From positions 1 through 5,270 of the forward strand of contig UQDI01000043.1 of assembly GCA_900539725.1 (NCBI GenBank): a stretch of 5,270 bases of DNA, in the 5' to 3' direction. The notes under the pieces were generated by a model. The model was not told the DNA's origin. It searched no databases and saw nothing but the letters and a program-made list of their open reading frames with translations. Below, piece after piece: positions 1-5,264 of the stretch; the stretch's first letter is position 1; each line of letters begins with the position of its first letter. The translations under genes and the position numbers were made by a program. The DNA comes from an uncultured Eubacteriales bacterium. Lineage in GTDB: Bacteria > Bacillota > Clostridia > Tissierellales > Peptoniphilaceae.

Positions 1-53
1 TAACGCTGAAGGTACTTGGTTGGAGACGACCTGGGATAATAGGTAGCCGCCAC
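1..53 (+). rRNA. rrf: 5S ribosomal RNA, 3' end (partial)
   Basis: The first ~53 bases match the conserved 3' half of bacterial 5S rRNA: an AACGCTGAAGGTACTTGG stretch, the helix pair around TTGGAGACGACC, and the AGGTAGCCGCC end. The molecule is a structural RNA of the large ribosomal subunit. The 5' half lies outside the window, so this is the tail of an rRNA operon transcribed in the plus direction. The exact 3' end (about 52-55) is estimated, because the 5' strand it pairs with is not present. An intrinsic terminator follows within 10 bases. Confidence 0.9.
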
Positions 54-61
54 TTGATTTA

Positions 62-92
62 AACAGTTCATATTTATATGAGCTGTTTTTTT
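62..92 (+). terminator. Intrinsic terminator of the rRNA operon
   Basis: A 12-bp near-perfect inverted repeat (AACAGTTCATAT and ATATGAGCTGTT, with one G-T wobble) is followed by seven T residues ending at position 92. The predicted hairpin plus U-tract is a classic Rho-independent terminator. It sits just after the 5S rRNA end, so it should end the rRNA transcript. Confidence 0.88.
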
Positions 93-119
93 GCGTAAAA
101 ATCCATTTTGTGGTATAAT
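91..119 (+). promoter_or_regulatory. Sigma-A promoter of the YfjL-like gene
   Basis: A perfect -10 hexamer TATAAT (114-119) is preceded by TGG (111-113), which forms an extended -10. A partial -35, TTGCGT (91-96), lies at the ideal 17-bp spacing and overlaps the end of the rRNA terminator T-tract. The expected start of transcription is near 125-127, which falls at the Shine-Dalgarno sequence AAAGGAGG (125-132). Confidence 0.75.
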
Positions 120-137
120 TCATTAAAGGAGGCTATT

Positions 138-884
138 ATGAAGGGATTAAAAAGTTTATCATTATTTTTAGCAATACTATTAATATTTTTCGCAATACTC
201 ATAATTCTCTCATTCTTTGGCAATCCCATCAGCAGGTTAGTGGCGGAAGTAGCGGCTAATAAGTACTTAAAGACTCATTACACAGAGCTTGACCTTGAGC
301 GCGATAGGGTCTACTACGACTTTAAAGATGGCTCTTACGTCGTGAGACTTCAGGATAAAAACAGCATTGACACGAATTTCAATCTTAGGTTCAATAGCTT
401 TGGCAAAATGAAGCGCGATACTTATGATGAGAGGCTTTTCAACACTTTTCGTAGATACATGGGCTTTTTAGATGATTTAGGTGAGGAAATAGCTAAGGAC
501 TGCGGCCTTGGTTTTGAGCTTTGGCTTAGACCAGATGATGACTTTGATTATAGAGAATACCTTACACTTGATCAGGAATTTGATAAAGAAGACCTTCCAA
601 GCAAGATTACAGCAGACTTTAAGGCCTATGCAGAAAAGCCAAGCTTAGATGATTTAATGAATGGGCTTAAAAAAGTCTATGAGGCTCTTAAGAAAAGGAA
701 TATAACTGTGAGTTCATATTCAGGCCTTGTAATTCCTAACGATGACAAGGAAGAGGATGGCGAGGCAGAGACTTGGGAAAATGGGATCAGCGTCAATGCC
801 GTGCCTGAAGAAGTGATTGTGAATGGGGATATGGATGCGTTGAAAAGACTTTTTGACGAGGGAAATAAGATTCTTCACAAATAA
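138..884 (+). CDS. YfjL-like membrane-anchored protein of unknown function
   Basis: This 248-residue protein begins at ATG 138, which has an excellent AAAGGAGG site five bases upstream. A TTG at 108 in the same frame is rejected because it lies within the promoter. Residues ~6-27 form one hydrophobic segment (LFLAILLIFFAILIILSFF), which could be a membrane anchor or an uncleaved signal. The rest is charged and soluble, probably outside the cell membrane. The stretch GNPISRLVAEVAANKYL (28-44) and the later YYDFKDGSYVV and SIDTNF (about 59-81) resemble the N-terminal domain of the B. subtilis YfjL family as I remember it. No catalytic motif is visible and the function is unknown. The gene stands alone between its own promoter and a terminator. 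By eye its codons are richer in G and C than the restriction genes downstream, consistent with it being resident DNA and they being acquired. Confidence 0.85.
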   Translation: MKGLKSLSLFLAILLIFFAILIILSFFGNPISRLVAEVAANKYLKTHYTELDLERDRVYYDFKDGSYVVRLQDKNSIDTNFNLRFNSFGKMKRDTYDERLFNTFRRYMGFLDDLGEEIAKDCGLGFELWLRPDDDFDYREYLTLDQEFDKEDLPSKITADFKAYAEKPSLDDLMNGLKKVYEALKKRNITVSSYSGLVIPNDDKEEDGEAETWENGISVNAVPEEVIVNGDMDALKRLFDEGNKILHK

Positions 885-896
885 TACAATAGTATG

Positions 897-919
897 AGCG
901 TGGCAGTCCCACGCTTTTT
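897..919 (+). terminator. Intrinsic terminator after the YfjL-like gene (hairpin copy 1)
   Basis: AGCGTGG (897-903) and CCACGCT (909-915) form a perfect 7-bp stem with a 5-base loop, followed by a run of T to 919. It lies 13 bases after the stop codon. The motif TATGAGCGTGGCA (893-905) recurs exactly at 4597-4609 after the specificity gene, and a left half recurs at 5207. Confidence 0.87.
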
Positions 920-932
920 CTATGCCATAATT

Positions 933-967
933 TATAAGAAATTTCAATATTATAAAGTATTCTTATA
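933..967 (+). repeat. Inverted repeat upstream of the restriction-modification promoter
   Basis: TATAAGAA (933-940) and TTCTTATA (960-967) are perfect 8-bp inverted arms separated by 19 AT-rich bases. The right arm touches the presumed -35 region. It could be an operator for a regulator or chance in AT-rich DNA. No controller (C-protein) gene is present in the window. Confidence 0.3.
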
Positions 968-994
968 GTTTCTTGTAAATATATGTGTTATAAT
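966..994 (+). promoter_or_regulatory. Promoter of the restriction-modification operon
   Basis: A perfect -10, TATAAT (989-994), is preceded by TGT (986-988), making an extended -10. The -35 at 17-bp spacing is weak (TAGTTT, 966-971), which an extended -10 can tolerate. Transcription should start near 1001, leaving a leader of about 26 bases before the ATG at 1027. It is the only strong promoter seen for the methylase-nuclease and S genes. Confidence 0.7.
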
Positions 995-1026
995 AAAACT
1001 ATATTAAATTATGTGAGGTGTAATTT

Positions 1027-2994
1027 ATGAGCAAAAAAGAAAAAGCAACAGATCTTTGGGTGTATGATCTTCTTAAAGAAGCACATATTGACTTAGATCC
1101 GCAAGGCTCTTCAATAAAGGAACTTGATGATGCATTAAAGACAGCATCTAAGAGAGGAACTAGCAAAGTTGGTTATCCTGAGTATATAGGAGTAGTGCGT
1201 GATTTTATAATTGTCATTGAAGATAAAAAATCCATTTCTATGCACGAAAAACGTGATGATAATGACATTTTATCTGAAGATATTGATTCAATATGTAATT
1301 ATGCTGTAAATGGTGCTCTTTTTTATGGCAAACACCTTGTTAAAAACACTTCTTATAATAAAGTAATAGCCATAGGTGTGTCTGGTTCAGAAAAGAAACA
1401 TAAGATTAGTCCTATATTTATAAATGAGAGAGAAGATTATTACGAGCTTAAAGAAATTGAAACATTTATTTCATTTAATGAAGATAATATTCAAGAGTAC
1501 TACACAAAAGAGATATTAAAAGAAGATACTGACTTTGAAAAAGAAACATCAGAAATACTTAAAGACGCGGCTACGCTACATGAAGACTTAAGAAATTATG
1601 GCTCAATTCAAGATAAAGATAAACCTTTGATAGTTTCAGGAATACTTCTTGCGCTTAGAGAGATAGAGTACGGATCTTTTTCTATTGATTCTTTGACAGG
1701 AGATACAAGAATTACAGACGGTCAGAAGATATATAACGCTATCGAGGCAAATCTTCAAAGGGCAAATGTTTCTCCAGAAGTAAAAAGGGATAAGCTTCTT
1801 AGTCAGTTTGCAGTTATAAAAAATACTACAAAGATAAATCAGATAGATCCAGTGCTTGGCAAGACACCTAACAAGCACTATACAGAGTTTCTTTATAAAA
1901 GTATATATAGATCCATAAGATTTCACCAATCGGGAGAGGACTACCTTGGCCGTTTTTATGGCGAGTTTATGTCCTACTCAGGTGGCGATGGACAAAGCTT
2001 AGGAATAATACTTACACCAAGGCACATAACAGAATTATTTTGCGAGCTTTTAGATTTAAAACCAGAAGACAAGGTACTGGATCCATGTTGCGGAACGGCG
2101 GGATTTTTGATAGCTGCTATGCATAATATGCTTCAAAAAACAGATGATAAATTTGAAAAAGATAATATAAGAAAAAATCAATTGTTTGGTATAGAGGATC
2201 AATCATATATGTTTACCATAGCGACAACTAACATGATACTTAGAGGCGACGGCAAGAGTAATTTAGAAAATCAAGACTTTTTAAAGCAAAATCCAGCTAA
2301 GCTTCAGCTAAAGGGCTGCACAGTTGGGATGATGAATCCACCATATTCACAAGGGTCTAAAGATAATCCAGGACTTTATGAAATATCATTTACAGAACAT
2401 CTTTTGGATTCACTTGTAGAAGGAGCAAGAGTTGCAGTCATAGTACCACAATCAACCATGACAGGCAAAACTAAGTATGAACAAGAAACAAAAGCCAATA
2501 TACTTAAGCATCACACACTTGAAGGCGTAATAACCTTGAATAAAAACACATTCTACGGAGTTGGGACAAATCCTTGTATAGCTGTGTTTACAGCAGGTGT
2601 AGCGCATAATAAGGATAAAGTATGTAAATTTATAAATTTTGAAGACGATGGTTTTGTAGTTGCAAAACACATAGGACTTTTAGAGACACCATCTGCAAAA
2701 GACAAAAAACAGCATCTTTTAGACGTTTGGTTCGATAGAGTTGAAGCTGAAACTAAGTTTTGCGTTGAAACGACCATAGAAGCAAGCGATGAGTGGCTTC
2801 ATTCTTTCTACTACTTTAACGATGAAGTGCCAACAGATGAAGACTTTAGAAATACTATAGCTGACTACATTACATTTGAAGTCAATATGATTACACACGG
2901 CAGAGGCTACCTTTTTGGTATAGATAATGAAGAAGATATGGACGAAGCAGAAATTATATCCATGGCAGCAGAAGAGGACGAGAAATATGATTAA
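1027..2994 (+). CDS. BcgI-like Type IIB restriction-modification A subunit (nuclease + N6-adenine methyltransferase)
   Basis: This 655-residue protein starts at ATG 1027 with GAGGTG six bases upstream. The N-terminal ~160 residues carry P51-E52, then twelve residues, then E65-D66-K67 (within GVVRDFIIVIEDK). This fits a PD-(D/E)XK nuclease and the PE-X12-EDK pattern I recall for BcgI, whose catalytic Glu is near residue 53. A helical linker leads to the methylase core: LTPRHITELF just before motif I, SAM-binding D352-P-C-C-G-T-A-G-F, and catalytic N437-P-P-Y. Motif I preceding NPPY marks a gamma-class N6-adenine methyltransferase of the HsdM type. Plain HsdM proteins are usually ~500 residues and lack the nuclease domain. 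BcgI A is about 640. The protein should methylate adenine and cut DNA in a cytoplasmic complex with the S subunit encoded next (8-nt overlap). No HsdR gene is seen. The alternative, a Type I HsdM with an odd N-terminus, is less likely. Confidence 0.88.
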   Translation: MSKKEKATDLWVYDLLKEAHIDLDPQGSSIKELDDALKTASKRGTSKVGYPEYIGVVRDFIIVIEDKKSISMHEKRDDNDILSEDIDSICNYAVNGALFYGKHLVKNTSYNKVIAIGVSGSEKKHKISPIFINEREDYYELKEIETFISFNEDNIQEYYTKEILKEDTDFEKETSEILKDAATLHEDLRNYGSIQDKDKPLIVSGILLALREIEYGSFSIDSLTGDTRITDGQKIYNAIEANLQRANVSPEVKRDKLLSQFAVIKNTTKINQIDPVLGKTPNKHYTEFLYKSIYRSIRFHQSGEDYLGRFYGEFMSYSGGDGQSLGIILTPRHITELFCELLDLKPEDKVLDPCCGTAGFLIAAMHNMLQKTDDKFEKDNIRKNQLFGIEDQSYMFTIATTNMILRGDGKSNLENQDFLKQNPAKLQLKGCTVGMMNPPYSQGSKDNPGLYEISFTEHLLDSLVEGARVAVIVPQSTMTGKTKYEQETKANILKHHTLEGVITLNKNTFYGVGTNPCIAVFTAGVAHNKDKVCKFINFEDDGFVVAKHIGLLETPSAKDKKQHLLDVWFDRVEAETKFCVETTIEASDEWLHSFYYFNDEVPTDEDFRNTIADYITFEVNMITHGRGYLFGIDNEEDMDEAEIISMAAEEDEKYD

Positions 2995-4060
2995 AGATAG
3001 ATTGTCATTAGATGATGTTGAGTGGGGCGAGTTTAGGATAAAAGACTTGTTTGATGTAAAAAACTCAACTCCATATCATAAAGAAAATTTAAAAAGTACT
3101 AGTATTGGAGTACCATATATAACTAGAACATCTTTAAATAATGGATTAGACGATATAATTGAAACTAATGAGTCATTTAAAACAAATAAAAGCAATTCTA
3201 TAAGTTTAGGCGCAGAAAATGCTGACTTTTTTTATCAAGAGTTTAATTATCTTGCTGGAAATAAAATGTATAATATTAGTAACAAAAATATAAACAAAAG
3301 CATAGGTTTATTTTTAGTGCAAGTTTTTAGAAAAAGCATAAAGGGTTGTGGCTTTGGATATGGTAAAGGATTAACAGGTACTAGATTTAAAGATAGAGTT
3401 ATCTTATTACCATTAGATAATAACGGAAAACCTAATTGGCAATTCATGGAAGATTACATCAAGCAAGAACAAAAAATAATCGCACAAAAACTTATTAACT
3501 ATTATGAAGATAAAATTATAAAGACAGGCTTTGATCTACTTGGACTTGAGGATGCAAAGTGGCGTAGCTTTAAGATAAAAGATATATTTGACATAAAAGC
3601 AGTCAAAGGCAAAACTTTGTCCTCATATCCAGAAGGTGCTACTCCATACGTTTCGACATCAAGCTTAAACAATGGAGTTAGTGGTTATGTTGATGCTAAA
3701 GATGGTATCAGCAATGAGAAATGCATATCTATCGACCCTATAGCTGGCAAAGCTTTTTATCATAATTATAAATTTGTTGGCAGAGGTGGAGCTGGATCCG
3801 CAATAAATCTTTTATACAATCAAAATTTGGATGAAAATAATTCTCAATTTATTTTGACCATGATAGAAAAAGTATCAAGAGAAAAAGCTTCATATGGTGT
3901 TGCTTTAAATGGAGAGAGACTAAAAAACATGAGACTAACACTGCCAGTAGATGAAAAGGGCGAGCCTCATTGGGACTACATGAGTAAGTTCATGCAAAAG
4001 ATTGAACAAGAAAAGCTTGAGAAATCGCTTAACTATATATATATATATATATATATATAG
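2987..4060 (+). CDS. Specificity subunit S, two TRDs, phase-variable 3' end (current frame)
   Basis: ATG 2987 overlaps the A-subunit stop as ATGATTAA and has AGAGGA nine bases upstream, so translation is probably coupled. The 357-residue product has two half-repeats. TRD1 runs from E12-W13-G-E-F-R-I-K-D-L-F to the GKPNW end at 147-151. It is followed by a helical linker (QEQKIIAQKLINYYEDKIIK). TRD2 runs from K191-W192 (SFKIKDIFDIK) to GEPHW at 325-329, followed by a second helix (KIEQEKLEKSL). Each TRD would read one half of a split DNA target and guide the A subunit. The length is close to BcgI B (about 340), so this state is probably functional. The last eight residues are (YI)4, encoded by the TA tract, and the TAG stop is made from the final TA plus G4060. 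A third TRD lies downstream in another frame. By eye this gene is more AT-rich than the YfjL-like gene. Confidence 0.88.
   Translation: MIKDRLSLDDVEWGEFRIKDLFDVKNSTPYHKENLKSTSIGVPYITRTSLNNGLDDIIETNESFKTNKSNSISLGAENADFFYQEFNYLAGNKMYNISNKNINKSIGLFLVQVFRKSIKGCGFGYGKGLTGTRFKDRVILLPLDNNGKPNWQFMEDYIKQEQKIIAQKLINYYEDKIIKTGFDLLGLEDAKWRSFKIKDIFDIKAVKGKTLSSYPEGATPYVSTSSLNNGVSGYVDAKDGISNEKCISIDPIAGKAFYHNYKFVGRGGAGSAINLLYNQNLDENNSQFILTMIEKVSREKASYGVALNGERLKNMRLTLPVDEKGEPHWDYMSKFMQKIEQEKLEKSLNYIYIYIYI
4034..4059 (+). repeat. Dinucleotide microsatellite, 13 TA units, inside the S gene
   Basis: Twenty-six bases of uninterrupted TA lie at the helix following TRD2, at the place where the first half-repeat encodes INYYEDK. 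Such tracts change length by polymerase slippage. With 13 units the S frame ends at TAG 4058-4060. With 12 it ends at TAG (4063-4065 here), giving 358 residues. With 14 or 11 units it continues through TRD3 to TAA 4593-4595, giving 536 or 534 residues. Two of three length classes therefore give a two-TRD protein and one gives a three-TRD protein. The tract could also form a hairpin or cruciform. Confidence 0.92.
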
Positions 4061-4595
4061 CTTAGCCATTTGTGAGGCGCGTAAGCTTCCTAAACTTGAA
4101 GAAAAAGAGTGGGGAGAGTTTTGGCTTGAGGATATTGTGGATATTAAATCTGGAATCGATATTTATGAAAAAGAACGAGTTGATGGAAATATTCCTTATA
4201 TAACTGCTAAATCTGTTGACAATGGTATTGGCTATTTTGTAAGCAATACTAACAAAACATTAGAGAGCGATTGTATAAGTATAAATCGTAATGGTTCAGT
4301 GGGATACGCTTTTTATCATCCATATCCTGCATTATTTGGTAATGATACTAGAAAATTAGTTCAAAAAAATAAGAATAAATATAATTCTATTTTTATGACA
4401 AGATGTTTAATCAATCAAAAAGAAAAATACGGTTATGGATATAAAATGGGAACGGAAAGATTAAAAAGACAAAAACTTCTTCTTCCTATAAACAAATTTG
4501 GCAAACCAGACTATAGCTACATGAAAAAATACATGCAGATAGAGGAAATAAAACAGGCATATAAAATCATTGATTGTTATATAAAATCAATTTAA
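4059..4595 (+). CDS. Out-of-frame third TRD module of the S gene (phase-off extension)
   Basis: After the TA tract an intact frame encodes SLAICEARKLPKLEEKEWGEF and onward to IDCYIKSI. It has the same plan as the two TRDs before it: E-W-G-E-F-W-L-E-D-I-V-D-I-K (from 4107), a central YITAKSVDNG segment, RLKRQKLLLP, then GKPDYSYM (from 4500) and a closing helix. No ribosome site or credible start precedes it. The frame extends back to a TTG at 4002, but that stretch is the S gene read in the wrong frame. It is therefore best read as a third recognition domain that is translated only when the TA tract length restores the frame, or at low level through slippage. No internal stop or other decay is present, which argues that it is still used. 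A recently split gene or a sequencing error in the tract are alternatives. Confidence 0.75.
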   Translation, partial: SLAICEARKLPKLEEKEWGEFWLEDIVDIKSGIDIYEKERVDGNIPYITAKSVDNGIGYFVSNTNKTLESDCISINRNGSVGYAFYHPYPALFGNDTRKLVQKNKNKYNSIFMTRCLINQKEKYGYGYKMGTERLKRQKLLLPINKFGKPDYSYMKKYMQIEEIKQAYKIIDCYIKSI

Positions 4596-4610
4596 CTATG
4601 AGCGTGGCAA
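4576..4610 (+). repeat. 35-bp direct repeat, left copy
   Basis: This covers the last codons of the third TRD module (YIKSI plus stop) and the left arm of hairpin copy 2. It matches 5182-5216 at 31 of 35 positions, including the first 17 bases (GTTATATAAAATCAATT) exactly. The two copies bracket the small toxin-like and immunity-like pair. Confidence 0.8.
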
Positions 4611-4837
4611 GTTCCACGCTTTTCTTTAGAACTTTTAAGAGATTAAAACCTAAGAAAGTTTATGTTTATGATGCAATGCCGGAAAGTATATTTGAAAATG
4701 GAACAGAAATAAGCTCTAGACTTAAAAACAATGGACTAGAAAAAGTTTATCTTTATAAAGGAGAATATATTGTAATTACAGGAGTAGGATCGAATGGATT
4801 TATAGTATCAGTTTATCCAGGAGGAGGTTCAAAATAA
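4598..4837 (+). pseudogene. Probable 5'-truncated toxin-like gene (C-terminal remnant, 79 codons)
   Basis: From ATG 4598 the frame gives 79 residues and remains open upstream to a TTG at 4574. The first codons run straight through the terminator hairpin (MSVASSTLFF), and no ribosome site precedes the ATG, so the true 5' end appears lost. The remainder, from about 4627, looks like a real protein end: KKVYVYDAMPESIFENG, ISSRLKNNG, then KGEYIVITGVGSNG and FIVSVYPGGG. The compact beta-rich ending G-x-G-S-N-G-F-I-V-S-V-Y-P is reminiscent of small nuclease-type toxin domains (BECR fold), but I cannot assign a family. The pairing with the next gene (TAATG overlap) suggests a toxin-immunity module. 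Alternatively it could be an intact small protein made by reinitiation two bases after the S stop at 4595. Confidence 0.5.
4601..4623 (+). terminator. Intrinsic terminator of the restriction-modification operon (hairpin copy 2)
   Basis: AGCGTGG (4601-4607) and CCACGCT (4614-4620) form a 7-bp stem with loop CAAGTT, followed by TTTT and then CTTT. It shares the 13-base TATGAGCGTGGCA with copy 1. The stem starts only six bases after the stop of the third TRD frame (4595). A ribosome finishing the long S protein would therefore cover part of the hairpin. Confidence 0.8.
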
Positions 4838-5169
4838 TGAGAAAATTAATAATAATGTTAGACTTTGTATCTGGTCCGCTTTGGAAGGATATTTATGACG
4901 CAAAAAAGAAAGAATTAGTTACAGGCATAGATGTAGTTGACAATGATGAATACATTCAAAATCTAAATGATGAAATTTCGAATTTATATTCATCTTATTA
5001 CAAAATCAACTATAACGATGAAGCATTATATTTTGATAAAGAACAAGAAAAGAAAGATAAATATAAAATGCTTGGTCTATTAGAAAAGCTTAGAAAAAGA
5101 CTTGATGAATTAAACGATGGCTCTTTTGAAATTGATGACAGAGAAACTGAGAGAGTTAGAAATTTATAA
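4837..5169 (+). CDS. Small acidic protein, candidate immunity protein
   Basis: ATG 4837 shares its A with the upstream TAA and is preceded, nine bases away, by a strong GGAGGAGG site (4820-4827) that doubles as the PGGG codons of the upstream frame. The 110-residue protein has no signal or membrane segment. It opens with MRKLIIMLDFVSGPLW, has TGIDVVDNDEYIQNLNDEISNLYSSYY in the middle, and ends in a charged helix (LLEKLRKRLDELNDGSFEI) and RETERVRNL. It is rich in Asp, Glu and Lys. I do not recognise a named family with certainty. Its size, acidity and coupling to a toxin-like C-terminus fit an immunity protein that neutralises a partner in the cytoplasm. This is inference. The frame is intact, unlike the 5' end of its partner. 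Confidence 0.78.
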   Translation: MRKLIIMLDFVSGPLWKDIYDAKKKELVTGIDVVDNDEYIQNLNDEISNLYSSYYKINYNDEALYFDKEQEKKDKYKMLGLLEKLRKRLDELNDGSFEIDDRETERVRNL

Positions 5170-5181
5170 AGAAGAAAAACA

Positions 5182-5216
5182 GTTATATAAAATCAATTCA
5201 AGCATAAGCGTGGCAA
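5182..5216 (+). repeat. 35-bp direct repeat, right copy (cut by IS)
   Basis: This copy matches 4576-4610 at 31 of 35 positions. Read in the equivalent frame it gives YIKSIQA and a stop, resembling the end of an S protein, and then the left arm of the recurring hairpin (AGCGTGG, 5207-5213). The right arm is missing because the insertion sequence starts at 5219. It may be a relic of another S-gene 3' end or of a duplicated target. Confidence 0.78.
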
Positions 5217-5225
5217 TCTGTACTG

Positions 5226-5257
5226 CCCCCTTAAATCCGGACACGGAAATAAGGGGG
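5226..5257 (+). promoter_or_regulatory. Stem-loop hiding the transposase ribosome site
   Basis: CCCCCTTA (5226-5233) and TAAGGGGG (5250-5257) are perfect 8-bp complements with a 16-base loop. The right arm is the Shine-Dalgarno sequence for the ATG at 5265. In a transcript that enters the IS from outside, this fold would hide the site and limit transposase translation. This is inferred from known IS control strategies. Confidence 0.6.
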
Positions 5258-5264
5258 TATTTTA

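Noticed and set aside
108..137. TTG 108 as an earlier start for the YfjL-like gene
   Set aside because: It overlaps the -10 hexamer and has no ribosome site, whereas ATG 138 has a near-perfect one.
720..947. Minus-strand open frame over the YfjL-like gene end
   Set aside because: It crosses a terminator and has no ribosome site. It is a shadow of the plus-strand gene, as are the minus-strand frames at 1636-1929, 2452-2777 and 3247-3447.
2927..2986. Earlier in-frame ATG (2927) for the S gene
   Set aside because: It lies inside the 3' end of the A-subunit gene, and the residues are just that gene read in another frame. ATG 2987 gives the usual short overlap and the family-like MIKDRLSLDDVEWGEF start.
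4002..4058. TTG 4002 as an independent start for the third TRD
   Set aside because: There is no ribosome site, and these bases are already coding for the helix after TRD2 in the S frame.
2987..4595. CRISPR-like or tandem DNA repeats in the S gene
   Set aside because: The three half-repeats are similar at protein level but diverged in DNA. There is no array of short identical repeats and spacers.
4059..4595. Simple pseudogene decay of an S gene
   Set aside because: The TRD3 frame is fully open and keeps family motifs, and the only break is a slippage-prone repeat that can restore itself.
4640..4670. Separate promoter for the small gene pair (TATGAT at about 4665)
   Set aside because: No -35 lies at proper spacing and the hexamer falls inside coding sequence.
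5207..5220. Functional terminator after the immunity-like gene
   Set aside because: Only the left arm is present. The right arm and T-tract are replaced by the IS end.
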